The notes under the pieces are model-generated. The model made no database searches. It had not been told where the DNA came from and worked only from the letters and a program-made list of their open reading frames with translations. The position numbers and the translations under genes were made by a program. This document shows, in pieces, positions 23,543-33,223 of a DNA stretch of 64,000 bases. This DNA comes from Aestuariibaculum suncheonense (GTDB taxonomy: Bacteria; Bacteroidota; Bacteroidia; Flavobacteriales; Flavobacteriaceae), in contig NZ_JACVXC010000008.1 of NCBI RefSeq assembly GCF_014596935.1, positions 1 through 64,000 on the forward strand, in the 5' to 3' direction. Position 1 is the first letter of the stretch; every line of letters begins with the position of its first letter.

Positions 23543-26518
23543 TTAGTTGAAATCCAACGTTTTTAAAATACGTTCTTTATGCTCAAACACCGAAGCATCA
23601 GCTTTTTTTATTAACCGTTCTTTATCGGTAAAATAATATTTGTATTTGGCTTTTACTAGTTTGATATGATGCTCAGAAAAATTACTGCCACTAATATCAA
23701 CACCCATTTTAATAGGAATAGGCGATTTGAGTACCGAAACGTGATAATCATAACTCATATCCAGACGTTGTACACCACCCAAAGCAATACGGTATTTATC
23801 TACTTCCAGTAGTGCCGGAAGAATGTCTACTTCCCCTTCTTTAAATTCAATCTCAACATCAAAGGTTTTTACCGGGTTTTTCTGTTTAGGTTTAAAACTT
23901 ATGACTTTTGCCACATCGTTAAATGCCGGATCGTTTACCACCATAATATTTCGGGCTTTTAGCGCAGCGACGCCTCGTAAACTGGGAAGTTTAAAGTCTA
24001 AATTTTCATTTAAAAGGACATTGCCTTTTATTCTGAAATCGGCCTTGCCTTCAAACGATTTAATGGCCGGGAAGAGCGTATCCATCACCGGAACGACATC
24101 GTTAATTTTATTCATATCAATTTTACTGATATAAAATCTGAAATCTAAGCTCGCCTCGGTGTTGCTTTTCGGATTGTATTTCATATAGGCATCCATATTA
24201 GCTGAAAGTGTGGTCAGGTTGATGTTATTCATGTTTACCACACCATCTTTCACCGTCATGTCACCTTTAATTTCATTCATGTTAATGAACCCCATACGAA
24301 AGGCTTTCACATAAGTTGAAAACTTAAAGTCACACTGCTTGGGGATTCTAAATATGCGTTTGCCAGGTGTAACATGAGCCGCTTTCACCGAATCGATAAC
24401 GACTTCGTCTTTTACCGTAACAATTTCTCCGGTTTCCGGTGGCGCCAAAGCCGTCATTAACTGGTTGGCATCTGTAAAGTTCGATTCTACTTTTAAATTT
24501 GCCGTTACCAGTTCACCATTTTGAAAGCCTCGGGCGTGTTTCAATTCTCCGGTAAGGGTCATGTCGGTATCGCCAAAGTTAATTTTGGTACGGTTTAGGG
24601 TAATGTCGTCATTCACAAAAGCAATGCCCGACTGCGAGGTTTTTAAATTATACACATATTCCGGTGCGTGAGCATAAATACTTTTAAACGATAAGTTTCC
24701 TGAAGGTTCCCAAAGGTTATTGGGTGTTTTTCTCACCTTCAATTGCGTTTGTGCGCCCATAATGGTTACAAAGGCTGTTTTTTGTGATAAGGTAACACTA
24801 TCGGTCACGATTTCAGATATCATATGAGCTGAGAGATTTTCGGTTTTCGGGATGAACTGTGCATCCATATTCAGGGTTTTTATATAGCTGTAAATGGAAT
24901 CGGTGGCTTGCATTTCAAAGTGTTGTAGGGCGATATCGGCTTTAAATTCAGGTAGCGTTGTTGGTTTGTCAACAGCTTTAAAATCCATACTTACCTGTTT
25001 CATACTGGTATCCAGCCACTGTTTATATTTGGCTGCCGTAGTATTAACCGATACAGTCGCAGTTAGGGATTTATGGGCATCTTCACCTTTATGTATTTTT
25101 AAATTGATGTTTTCAGAACTCACCAAAACCGAGTCTTTTTGCGAACTTAAAACCAGATTATTAACCTCTAATAGCGCATCCAGATTTACTTTATTGAAGT
25201 GAAAATCTTCGAGGTCGGCTGTGTTGAATTCAGCCAGTATGTTGGAGTGGATACTGCCCTGTAGTTTAATGGATGGATGAACCGGAAAGTTGTTCGTAAT
25301 GGTATTGAAATTTATATCGGCTTTCGATTGAATGTCGATGATGGGTTGTTGGGTGAGTTGTTTGATGTTGCCCGATACATCTATGTTTATGCCTGTGCCT
25401 AGAATGTTTAAGGTTTTAATCTCTGAGAAGGACTCCTTTGGACTATTTAAATTAATGTAGGTATGAATATCGGCATTCATGTCTTCAATTTCGCCCTTAA
25501 ACGTTTTGTAGGCTATCGATCCGTTATCCAGTTTAAAGTAAGTGTTAACCACCGGAAAGCTGTCTTTGCTGTAAATGCCTTCGGTATGGGTTTTTAAACT
25601 GATAGACCCTTTGGCCTTTAAGCCTTCCTGGCTTAAAAAGCGGGGAGGGATCGTATTAGCAATATTTTTTAAGGACTTTGTGGAAAGTTCACTGTTTATA
25701 TTAACCTTTATTTTTTTATGATGCGGAAAGAACTGTACATAGCCTTCATTTTCGAAGTGGATGTCGTTTATAGATACTTCGCTGTTTTTTATGGTGAGCA
25801 GGGTATCGGCAAAGGTGAGTTCCAGTTTTGAAGCCACAGTAACATGGTCCAGGCTATAGGGGTGTTTGCCGGGTTGCGATAGAGCAATGTGGTCGCTGCT
25901 TTTCTCTACATTCAGTCGCAGACCGGTTTTGGTAGTTTTCGATTTTATGGAAAGGTTGAGGTTTTCAACATCGTAATTCATTTTCGATAAACCGTCTATG
26001 GCATGGGCTTCGGCCTGTGTAATGGTAATTTCAGGGACATAAATTTCAGATGCTTTAATCGGTTTTTTTGTTTTGGTCGCTTTGGTTGTATCGGGAGTGG
26101 TTTTAGCCAGATTATTCCAGTTCGAGTTTCCTAAGGAGTCTACATAAAAGAACAGTTTAGGGCTATTAAGCTCAATGCTGTGTACCGCTTTTTTGCTTTT
26201 TTGCAGTAAGCCAATCACACTTAAATTTACCCGGGCTTTTTTGAAAGCGATTAAGGTGTCTTGTTTATAAAAGGTTTTGTTAGGTAATAGGGCACCGTTG
26301 GTTAGCTGTAAGGAGAACTTAGGAAAACTGGAAAAATAGGTGACTTCTATACGTTCACAATCCACTTTTCCTAGTAAATCCTGATTGAGTAGTTCTAAAG
26401 CTTTGGGCGTAATTTTTTCGGGAGTAATAATTATGTTAAGCGCTATGGCAATGACAATAAAAACGAACACAATGAGACTTAGCAGTGCTATTGAAAGGCG
26501 TTTGATCCATGTTTTCAT
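23543..26518 (-). CDS. AsmA-like large envelope protein
   Basis: 991 residues with one N-terminal membrane anchor (about 7-32, LSIALLSLIVFVFIVIAIAL) and a long, repetitive beta-rich periplasmic body. The text ITPKALELLNQDLLGKVDCERIEVTYFSSFPKFSLQL is the AsmA N-domain. The AsmA-like C-terminal region is near 720-960. Such bridge-like proteins (AsmA, TamB, YhdP) are thought to carry phospholipids between the membranes. The start is ATG 26518. It precedes the YdeI-like gene on the same strand. Confidence 0.88.
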   Translation of the reverse strand: MKTWIKRLSIALLSLIVFVFIVIAIALNIIITPEKITPKALELLNQDLLGKVDCERIEVTYFSSFPKFSLQLTNGALLPNKTFYKQDTLIAFKKARVNLSVIGLLQKSKKAVHSIELNSPKLFFYVDSLGNSNWNNLAKTTPDTTKATKTKKPIKASEIYVPEITITQAEAHAIDGLSKMNYDVENLNLSIKSKTTKTGLRLNVEKSSDHIALSQPGKHPYSLDHVTVASKLELTFADTLLTIKNSEVSINDIHFENEGYVQFFPHHKKIKVNINSELSTKSLKNIANTIPPRFLSQEGLKAKGSISLKTHTEGIYSKDSFPVVNTYFKLDNGSIAYKTFKGEIEDMNADIHTYINLNSPKESFSEIKTLNILGTGINIDVSGNIKQLTQQPIIDIQSKADINFNTITNNFPVHPSIKLQGSIHSNILAEFNTADLEDFHFNKVNLDALLEVNNLVLSSQKDSVLVSSENINLKIHKGEDAHKSLTATVSVNTTAAKYKQWLDTSMKQVSMDFKAVDKPTTLPEFKADIALQHFEMQATDSIYSYIKTLNMDAQFIPKTENLSAHMISEIVTDSVTLSQKTAFVTIMGAQTQLKVRKTPNNLWEPSGNLSFKSIYAHAPEYVYNLKTSQSGIAFVNDDITLNRTKINFGDTDMTLTGELKHARGFQNGELVTANLKVESNFTDANQLMTALAPPETGEIVTVKDEVVIDSVKAAHVTPGKRIFRIPKQCDFKFSTYVKAFRMGFINMNEIKGDMTVKDGVVNMNNINLTTLSANMDAYMKYNPKSNTEASLDFRFYISKIDMNKINDVVPVMDTLFPAIKSFEGKADFRIKGNVLLNENLDFKLPSLRGVAALKARNIMVVNDPAFNDVAKVISFKPKQKNPVKTFDVEIEFKEGEVDILPALLEVDKYRIALGGVQRLDMSYDYHVSVLKSPIPIKMGVDISGSNFSEHHIKLVKAKYKYYFTDKERLIKKADASVFEHKERILKTLDFN

Positions 26519-26713
26519 ATTAGAATTTATTAGTTGATTACCAGTGGTTAAGGACTAATAAATTTATGAAATATTAATAAGAAAGACGATTAATCAGATA
26601 AGTTTATTGGAGGGCATTACAATAAAAGGCAATCACCCTGAAAGGGGCGATTCTATATTTTGGGTTTATAAAATTAGATGTTGCGTAACAGTTACCACTT
26701 TTGTATTTGCCTC

Positions 26714-27217
26714 TTAATTAATCTTTCCGTTAAATGTTTTTGAAGTATTATATACCGTGATTCCAAAAAGATTCCATTTAAGGATACCGTTAACAACAAA
26801 TTCGGTTTGTTCATTAGAATTATAATTATTGATGTCGATGGATTTAAATTCCCAGTCATATCCCATAACAAGACCAGTTAATGAACTATAACTTTCAATA
26901 GGGATGTAGTTGTTTTGTTGAATTGAATATTGCACATGTAAATTTATATCTAGAGTTAAATTGTCTTCAAGTATTATTTGTTTCGTTTTTGTTTCATCTT
27001 TTTTGTTATAATTCTTAGATATTGTTATGTGGTTCGTGCTTTTTTTAGAATTAGATGCTGAAATTATTTGAACAATCCCAATAATCATTATAAATATTGA
27101 TATTCCTTTGAATTGTGGTTTGAAAATTCTTTTGCCTTTTAAAATGAACCCGATAAGCAGATAGAAAAAGTATACGACAATTATTACGTTAATTATTGAC
27201 CAAATTAAATGTATCAT
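26714..27217 (-). CDS. Hypothetical membrane protein
   Basis: 167 residues. Two hydrophobic segments lie in the first 60 residues (about 5-25 and 40-58). A polar domain of about 100 residues follows and ends in LKWNLFGITVYNTSKTFNG. No family is recognised. The sequence is AT-rich like the orphan at 10474. It is transcribed alone between the AsmA-like gene and a 381-bp gap. The topology would leave the C-terminal domain on one membrane face; which one cannot be told. Confidence 0.6.
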   Translation of the reverse strand: MIHLIWSIINVIIVVYFFYLLIGFILKGKRIFKPQFKGISIFIMIIGIVQIISASNSKKSTNHITISKNYNKKDETKTKQIILEDNLTLDINLHVQYSIQQNNYIPIESYSSLTGLVMGYDWEFKSIDINNYNSNEQTEFVVNGILKWNLFGITVYNTSKTFNGKIN

Positions 27218-27598
27218 AGTTTTCGTTTTATTGAGCTTATTTACAAATTGTATATTAAATATTGTGTGTTTTAGAGCGAGGATTTTACGAAGGAAATTCA
27301 GAAGCTAATAAATAACAAGCAACTCACAGTCTTTCATTCACGATTTTCGGGGCAAATGATTAGCAACAGTTAGTATAACTGCCAGTTATCATTTTGGTTT
27401 CTTAACTTTTAGTTGCAATATAATAACTTTCTTACAATGTGTCGCTTGTTGTAGGTCTTATTTTTAGAAACATATTATATATTCTTTCGGAAATTCTATA
27501 GTAAACATTTAGTTGAATCCTTGTAAATTTTTTATCCACCCAAAACAGAAGGCATCCTAAAGGCTGGATAAAGCATTATAGACTGTATTAATTGCTAA
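27218..27598. other. 381-bp gap without a recognisable gene
   Basis: AT-rich intergenic DNA between the hypothetical membrane protein and the 3' end of the AraC-type gene. I see no open frame with family support, no tRNA and no strong hairpin. It must hold the upstream promoter of the membrane-protein gene. Confidence 0.5.
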
Positions 27599-28471
27599 TC
27601 AAAAATACTTTTTACGAAAATCCAATGGTGTCATACCTGTTTTCGATTTGAAGAATTTCGAAAAGTAGCTGTAGTCTGAGAATTCAAGAGTATGTGCGAT
27701 AGCGCCTAAACTCTCGTGAGAATGTACAATTAATCTTTTGGCTTCCAGAATTATCCTTTCAGAAATTAGTTGGCCTGTTGTTTTATTTATTGTTTTTTTT
27801 ACAATCCTGTTAAGATGCTTGGTGGTAATATTTAATTTATCGGCATAAAATTTAGGTAGCTTTTCTTTATACACATGTGTGTTTATTAAGTTTTCTAAGG
27901 TTTCAAGTGTGTTCGAATAGTTAGAAGCATTAAGTTTTTCTACATTAATATCTATGGTGTAAACCCGTGTTAACTCTATATAAATGTTATTTAGTGAATT
28001 CACTAGTTTTAATTCTCTTAAAAGATTGTTTTGTAAATATTCATTATAAGCTTCTTGAAACTTCATGCTTAATTCCTGCAGCTTTTCAGGCGGTAATTCT
28101 AATACAGGAGGATTTTGATATGAATAATAAAAAGGAAATGCATGCAGCTTATGTTCTAAAAACTTTAATTCATAAAATTCTTTAGAATGAAAAAAGATAA
28201 ATCCTTCGGGTGGTGTTTCAAATTTCCAGAAATGCGTTTGCCCTGGTTTTAAAAAGAATACTTTGCCCGGGTTTATACTATAAGAATTGAAATCAATTTC
28301 ATGTGTACCTGTGCCCTCAGTAAACAATACACACAGATAGAAGTTATGACTGTGTGGTTTGTTAATTAAATTCTTATTTAGCTGTATGTGATTTGAAAAC
28401 GAATTTATGTACACATCATTAAGGTGTACCGATTCTTTAAATTGATTAATATGTAGTACGGGTGTTGTCAT
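27599..28471 (-). CDS. AraC-family transcriptional regulator
   Basis: 290 residues from the ATG of MTTPVLHINQF. A TTG 15 codons upstream overlaps the divergent promoter region and is not used. The N-terminal cupin-type sensing domain (about 20-150) has HSHNFYLCVLFTEGTGTHEID and KVFFLKPGQTHFW. The C-terminal double helix-turn-helix (about 190-290) has LNITTKHLNRIVKK and YSYFSKFFKSKTGMTPLDFRKKYF. The target is unknown. It is divergent from the DUF983 gene, which is a natural candidate for control. Confidence 0.9.
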   Translation of the reverse strand: MTTPVLHINQFKESVHLNDVYINSFSNHIQLNKNLINKPHSHNFYLCVLFTEGTGTHEIDFNSYSINPGKVFFLKPGQTHFWKFETPPEGFIFFHSKEFYELKFLEHKLHAFPFYYSYQNPPVLELPPEKLQELSMKFQEAYNEYLQNNLLRELKLVNSLNNIYIELTRVYTIDINVEKLNASNYSNTLETLENLINTHVYKEKLPKFYADKLNITTKHLNRIVKKTINKTTGQLISERIILEAKRLIVHSHESLGAIAHTLEFSDYSYFSKFFKSKTGMTPLDFRKKYF

Positions 28472-28535
28472 TGTAAATGTCCTAAAACTACAAATAATAG
28501 CGTATATATTATACAAGAAAAGAGTTTTTAGGTCT

Positions 28536-28543
28536 TAATTTTG
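28536..28543 (+). promoter_or_regulatory. -7 element of the DUF983 gene
   Basis: TAATTTTG at 28536-28543 is an exact TAnnTTTG match, 21 nt before ATG 28565. No TTG stands at the right -33 distance. Its position rules out the TTG at 28541 as a start codon. Confidence 0.55.
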
Positions 28544-28564
28544 CAGTTAAATAAATGGCAGGTT

Positions 28565-28921
28565 ATGAGTAAAGTTATCAATGCTTTAAATTGCAAATGT
28601 CCGAATTGTAAAAAAGGAAAGATTTTTCTGAACAAAGGAAATATATTATTGTTGAATATACCTAAAATGAACGAGAGGTGCCAGATTTGTAATTATAAAT
28701 TTGAAAGAGAAACAGGATTCTTTTTTGGAGCTATGTTTGTGAGTTATGCAATTGCAGTGGCGCAAATGATTGCAAGTCTTGTGGTGTTTTGGTATTTTTT
28801 TGATTTATCGCCTTTAAGAGTTTTTGTAATAGTTATTCTGGTAGCCTTTCTGTTAAGTACTGTTAACTTTAAATTGTCAAGGTCTATTTGGATATATTTA
28901 TTTTATAGGAATAAGTCTTAA
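28565..28921 (+). CDS. DUF983 family membrane protein
   Basis: 118 residues. A zinc-ribbon-like N-terminus has Cys pairs at 12/15 and 39/42 (CPNC and CQIC), then GFFFGAMFVSYAIAVAQ and a second hydrophobic stretch, giving two membrane helices (about 52-76 and 84-105). This matches the DUF983 family, whose role is unknown; some members lie near cytochrome oxidase genes. Start ATG 28565 is chosen because an upstream TTG lies inside the promoter. Confidence 0.82.
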   Translation: MSKVINALNCKCPNCKKGKIFLNKGNILLLNIPKMNERCQICNYKFERETGFFFGAMFVSYAIAVAQMIASLVVFWYFFDLSPLRVFVIVILVAFLLSTVNFKLSRSIWIYLFYRNKS

Positions 28922-28980
28922 AGCCTGTTTTAGCCTGCTTTTATAAAGTTAGGAGTTTATGCTACGGTTACCGGTGTAGA

Positions 28981-29352
28981 CTAATATACTAATCTATCAA
29001 ATTTCACAATTGTAGTGTCTTTTTCCACTCTAAAATCAACGCAATAGTTAACTGAACCACCATTGGTATAATAGCCAGCTAGGTTCGTTACTCTTTCTCC
29101 ATTTGAACGGGTAAAAGTTAATAAGTATGCTCCATCGCTTTTATTTTTCCGCATCGATAAAAATTGCTTCACAATTTCCCTTGGAGCGATTTTATCAATT
29201 TTTATTACTTCCAGATTTTCGGTAGTGGTAAATTCAACGTTAGTTATTTGTTTGCTTGAGTTGTTTTTAATCTTTATTTCAATTCCAGTTTCTTTAACCA
29301 TAAAACAAGAATTTAAAGTCAGAATTATCATTATTGCGAATAGTTTTCTCAT
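28981..29352 (-). CDS. Hypothetical lipoprotein
   Basis: 123 residues with a clear lipobox (LNSC, lipidated Cys16). The mature domain looks like a small beta sandwich (KIKNNSSKQITNVEFTTTENLEVIKIDKI ...). It ends DTTIVKFDRLVY. No family is recognised. It is a single gene, convergent with DUF983, and is followed upstream by the palindromic non-coding region 29353-29746. Confidence 0.6.
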   Translation of the reverse strand: MRKLFAIMIILTLNSCFMVKETGIEIKIKNNSSKQITNVEFTTTENLEVIKIDKIAPREIVKQFLSMRKNKSDGAYLLTFTRSNGERVTNLAGYYTNGGSVNYCVDFRVEKDTTIVKFDRLVY

Positions 29353-29501
29353 ATTATGTCTAACGTTTTTACAAACATCCCAGAGCGTTTAACTGTATAG
29401 TTTATATTCAAATATAAATAAATACTTACGTAATGAACCGCTACTTAAGAAAAATACCTGTTAAATTCTAACGGATATTCATAGGTTTCCTTCGATACAT
29501 G

Positions 29502-29581
29502 TTCGAGTTTCCTTCGGGGATTCTTCGGTAAAACCCTTATTTTACGAAGAAAACCCGAACAATTCCTGAAGGAAACTCGAA
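29502..29581. repeat. Nested imperfect palindrome of about 80 bp
   Basis: Outer perfect 14-bp arms at 29502-29515 and 29568-29581. Inner 12-13-bp arms at 29521-29533 and 29540-29551, with one bulged base. Short cggg/cccg pairing lies between them. The motif tttccttcg is also repeated just upstream (29487-29494). It sits in the 394-bp gap between the lipoprotein and sulfatase genes. It could be a MITE-like element, a structured RNA or a long terminator. Confidence 0.6.
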
Positions 29582-29612
29582 GCAAACCCCTTAAAACACA
29601 CTTTTTTATGTT

Positions 29613-29649
29613 AAAAATACTACAATAAGTATGTTTTTGTAGTATTTTT
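29613..29649. terminator. Long hairpin, probable terminator region
   Basis: Perfect 12-bp arms (29613-29624 and 29638-29649) with a 13-nt loop; the arms end in A/T runs, so it could stop transcripts from either side. For the minus-strand sulfatase it lies about 100 bp after the stop codon. Confidence 0.6.
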
Positions 29650-29746
29650 AATTAGTTGTTTACGTTGTTGTACTAACCTCGCTTAAAATCAAAATATTGC
29701 AATAAGGAAAGTGGTAGATAGGAGTAAGAAGGTGTTCTGTTAATTT

Positions 29747-31312
29747 TTAAGGGTTTACAAAATCGATTTGTTTCCAGATAAAACTAATGGCGTCGTTGGG
29801 TTGTGGTGTACCGGGTGTACTTCGGCCTTCTTTTATATATCTTATCAATAAGGTTTTTAAGGCTGTTACTTTTTCCGGATAACGGTCTTGCAGATTGGTG
29901 GTTTCTCCCGGATCGTTTTTCAGATTATACAATTGAATTTCAGGTAAGGTTTCAATCACTTCTTTGTCACCTGGTTTAGGGCCGCTCCACCCTCCGGAAC
30001 CCGCACACATTGCTAATTTCCAATCGCCTTGTCTGATGGCAAAACTACCATTAATGGAGTGGTGCACCGTAGCTTCTCGGATTGGTTTTTTAGGGTTCGG
30101 TTTTTTAAATAAGGGCAGCATGCTGTAACTGTCTTCTCCTTCGTTATCCAATAGGGAATAGTTGGTAATATCGGCAGCTGTTGCCATAAAATCTGTAGTA
30201 CAAATAATGTCGTTCGATACAGTACCTTTTTTAATATAGTCCGGCCATTTTACAATAAAAGGGACACGGTGGCCACCTTCAAAAATATCTGCTTTGTGGC
30301 CACGGTACTGATCACTTGGGTAATGCCCCTGTGCTTCCAAACCTTTAATGTCGGCAGCAGGCGAACAGCCGTTGTCACTGGTAAATATTACCAGCGTGTT
30401 GTCTTCAATTCCTGCATCTTTTATGGCTTTTACAAGTTGCCCCATGTAATCATCTACCATCATAACAAAATCGCCATATGGATTTAGCTGACTTTTTCCC
30501 TGCCATTCTTCAGTAGGTAAAATAGGCGTATGTGGTGAAGGTAAGGCTAAGTATAGGAAAAAAGGCTGATCGGTTTTTGCTTGTGCTTCAATATGTTTAA
30601 ACGACTTTCTAAAGAAATTAGGAGTAACGTCTTCATGCACAAAGTCGCTGGCTGTAGGCCCTTTGCGCCACCAGGAGAACTTTCCATCGTTTACCGATAC
30701 GGTATCGGGTACCTGAGTTGGCATACCGTTTTCAACATACACGTAAGGCGCCATGTCTAATGAACCACTATGTCCGTAAGAGTAATCGAAACCAAGCTCT
30801 TTTGGTCCGTTTTGTACGGGTTTAGAAAAGTCTATATTATCAAAATCTTTAGCATCCCAGCCTTCTTTTTTTTCTGCATTGGAATCTTTAAGCGCCCAGT
30901 CCCAACCTAAGTGCCATTTGCCAATGAAGGCGGTGTGGTAACCTTGTTGTTTGAGCATAGAGGCTACAGTTGTGCGTTCGGTAGGAATTAAGGCTTTAGA
31001 GTTTCCGGTAAGCACACCCTGTTTAAGAGGGCTTCGCCAGTTATAACGCCCGGTGATGATACCGTATCGGGTTGGGGTACATACCGACGAAGAGGTATGG
31101 GCATCGGTAAACATCATCCCTTCGGAAGCCATCTGGTCTAAATGCGGGGTTTGTATTTTACTGTTTTTATTGTATGCAGAAAGATCGCCATAACCTAAAT
31201 CGTCTGCCAGTACATAAATGATATTCGGACGCTTAGTTTTTTTAGGGATCTCTTTAAAGGAGTTGAAACTTAAAATTGCAAAGAGACTGATAAACAGTAC
31301 CGTGATTTTCAT
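29747..31312 (-). CDS. Exported sulfatase (formylglycine-dependent, family S1)
   Basis: 521 residues with an N-terminal signal (about 1-20). The sulfatase active-site motif CxPxR is CTPTR, with Cys78 as the formylglycine precursor, followed by YGIITGRYNWRS. Asp37-Asp38 (YVLADDLGYGD) are metal ligands. The partner motifs IGKWHLGW and FTSDNG are also present. It probably removes sulfate from an algal polysaccharide or glycosaminoglycan. No SusC/D, glycoside hydrolase or maturase is nearby, so it is an isolated sulfatase and not part of a visible polysaccharide locus. Confidence 0.93.
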   Translation of the reverse strand: MKITVLFISLFAILSFNSFKEIPKKTKRPNIIYVLADDLGYGDLSAYNKNSKIQTPHLDQMASEGMMFTDAHTSSSVCTPTRYGIITGRYNWRSPLKQGVLTGNSKALIPTERTTVASMLKQQGYHTAFIGKWHLGWDWALKDSNAEKKEGWDAKDFDNIDFSKPVQNGPKELGFDYSYGHSGSLDMAPYVYVENGMPTQVPDTVSVNDGKFSWWRKGPTASDFVHEDVTPNFFRKSFKHIEAQAKTDQPFFLYLALPSPHTPILPTEEWQGKSQLNPYGDFVMMVDDYMGQLVKAIKDAGIEDNTLVIFTSDNGCSPAADIKGLEAQGHYPSDQYRGHKADIFEGGHRVPFIVKWPDYIKKGTVSNDIICTTDFMATAADITNYSLLDNEGEDSYSMLPLFKKPNPKKPIREATVHHSINGSFAIRQGDWKLAMCAGSGGWSGPKPGDKEVIETLPEIQLYNLKNDPGETTNLQDRYPEKVTALKTLLIRYIKEGRSTPGTPQPNDAISFIWKQIDFVNP

Positions 31313-31440
31313 AGTATGCGACTTGTGTATTAAATTGGGATGAATATAGAAAATTCATTGTGATTTTGACATTAAATTTCGACAGACAGAGGTTTTTAAA
31401 CTCTGAAGGTTGACATTAAACGGGGTTAGTATGATGGTGT

Positions 31441-31716
31441 TTATTTATTGCTAAATAGGGGAACTGAATCTATAACAACAATAATGAAGAAAACAACAAA
31501 GAGTAAGAATCCCAAAGGTATGGTAAACATACCTAACCAGGGGAGTACCATCCAACCGCAATTGCCTTCATGGCAGGGTTCGCCGGTTGTGTATTCGGTA
31601 AAACTGGCGCCAATCATGCCAATGATAACCGGTGCTAATCCTATAAAAATAATCAGGAATGTTAACAGGGGCACTCGGGTGAGCAGGTGTTTTTTACGTT
31701 TTACAATAAGGGGCAT
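31441..31716 (-). CDS. Small two-helix membrane protein
   Basis: 91 residues with two strong hydrophobic helices (about 14-36 and 58-85). Between them is a short loop with GEPCHEGNCGW, two cysteines that may form a disulfide or bind metal. No family is recognised. The start is ATG 31716. A terminator (31772-31800) separates it from pepT upstream. Confidence 0.55.
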   Translation of the reverse strand: MPLIVKRKKHLLTRVPLLTFLIIFIGLAPVIIGMIGASFTEYTTGEPCHEGNCGWMVLPWLGMFTIPLGFLLFVVFFIIVVIDSVPLFSNK

Positions 31717-31771
31717 GGTAAGTAGTTTGTTTTTTTGTTTTAAATATAAATTAAATATGGTGTAATAAAAA

Positions 31772-31800
31772 AACGCCTGAAACTTTCATTTTCAGGCGTT
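31772..31800. terminator. Bidirectional intrinsic terminator after pepT
   Basis: Perfect 11-bp arms (31772-31782 and 31790-31800) with a 7-nt loop, A-run on the left and T-run on the right, 23 bp past the pepT stop on the minus strand. Confidence 0.88.
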
Positions 31801-31823
31801 TTTAAAAATATCTAAAGTGTAAC

Positions 31824-33065
31824 TTATTGAGCTTTTAAGGCTGTAAGTTCGGCGATTTTACAAATCACCTGAGTGGCTTTAATCATACTTTCAACTGGTA
31901 CGTATTCGTAACGTCCGTGGAAGTTATGACCACCAGCAAAAATATTCGGACATGGTAACCCCATATAACTTAATTGCGACCCATCGGTCCCTCCGCGAAT
32001 GGGTTTGATGATTGGCGTAATGTCTAGTTGTTTCATGGCTTCTTCAGCAATATCAACAATATGCATTACCGGTTCTACCTTTTCACGCATGTTAAAGTAC
32101 TGGTCTTTAATTTCGATAGTAATGACTTCGCGACCGTATTGTGAGTTCAACTCATCGGTTAACTTTTTTAGCACTTCCTTACGTGCTTCAAAATGCCCTA
32201 AGTCATGGTCACGAATGATGTATTCCAAAGTGGTTTCTTCAACCTCTCCTTCAATAGAACATAAATGGAAAAAGCCTTGGTAACCTTCGGTGTGTTCCGG
32301 AGTTTCAAAACGAGGTAAGGAGCTGATGAATTCCTGAGCGATATACATTGAGTTTACCATTTTACCTTTGGCATAGCCCGGGTGTACAATTTTACCTTTT
32401 ACCTTTACTACGGCTCCGGCAGCGTTAAAGTTTTCGTATTCTAATTCTCCAATCTGGCTACCATCCATAGTATACGCCCAGTCGGCACCAAATTTTTCAA
32501 CGTCGAATTTATGCGCACCACGACCAATTTCTTCGTCTGGAGTGAACCCAACACGAATGGCACCATGCTTAATTTCAGGATGATTTATCAGGTATTCCAT
32601 CGCCGAAACAATTTCGGTAATCCCGGCTTTATCATCGGCACCAAGAAGTGTTGTTCCGTCGGTAGTAATTAAGGTCTGGCCTTTGTATTGTAACAAGTCT
32701 TCAAAATAATCTGGAGATAGTACAATATTTTCAGCTTCATTCAATACAATATCTTTCCCATTGTATTTTTCAATAATCTGTGGTTTTACATTGGCTCCGG
32801 TAAAATCCGGAGAGGTATCAAAATGCGATACAAAACCAATGGTTGGTACCTCGTGGTCTACATTGCTTGGCAGAGTAGCCATAATGTAGGCATTCTCGTC
32901 GATGCTAACATCTTGCATGCCAATAGCTTTTAGTTCTTCGGCAAGCTTGTTGGCTAAATCCCATTGCTTTTCGGTACTGGGTGTGGTTTGTGATTTAGGA
33001 TCTGATTCGGTGTCTACGGTAACGTAGCTAACAAATCGGTTTATAATATGTTCTTTAGAAATCAT
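31824..33065 (-). CDS. pepT: Peptidase T (tripeptide aminopeptidase)
   Basis: A cytoplasmic di-zinc M20 aminopeptidase that releases the N-terminal residue from tripeptides. 413 residues, normal length. Metal-site motifs are [33 protein letters not shown] and [15 protein letters not shown]. The C-terminal [17 protein letters not shown] carries the last ligand. The ATG at 33065 fits the family start [30 protein letters not shown] -7-like word lies about 70 nt upstream on the minus strand (33135-33142). It is divergent from pyrD. Confidence 0.96.
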   Translation of the reverse strand: MISKEHIINRFVSYVTVDTESDPKSQTTPSTEKQWDLANKLAEELKAIGMQDVSIDENAYIMATLPSNVDHEVPTIGFVSHFDTSPDFTGANVKPQIIEKYNGKDIVLNEAENIVLSPDYFEDLLQYKGQTLITTDGTTLLGADDKAGITEIVSAMEYLINHPEIKHGAIRVGFTPDEEIGRGAHKFDVEKFGADWAYTMDGSQIGELEYENFNAAGAVVKVKGKIVHPGYAKGKMVNSMYIAQEFISSLPRFETPEHTEGYQGFFHLCSIEGEVEETTLEYIIRDHDLGHFEARKEVLKKLTDELNSQYGREVITIEIKDQYFNMREKVEPVMHIVDIAEEAMKQLDITPIIKPIRGGTDGSQLSYMGLPCPNIFAGGHNFHGRYEYVPVESMIKATQVICKIAELTALKAQ

Positions 33066-33223
33066 ATTAACGACATTTAAATGGATTAAATTTGAGTGTT
33101 CTGGTATAATGTATACCTAGTGTTTTTCAGGTTTCAAAAGTACGATTAATAATTTTTTTGCTTTTAGAATTTCCCGATTTTTTATTTAGAAGAAATAAAA
33201 GTATTTTTGCACAAATAATCGAG

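Noticed and set aside
31448-31765. Plus-strand open frame opposite the two-helix membrane protein
   Set aside because: The minus-strand frame gives two clean membrane helices and a normal start; the plus frame is basic, low in structure and ends in the flanking terminator area.
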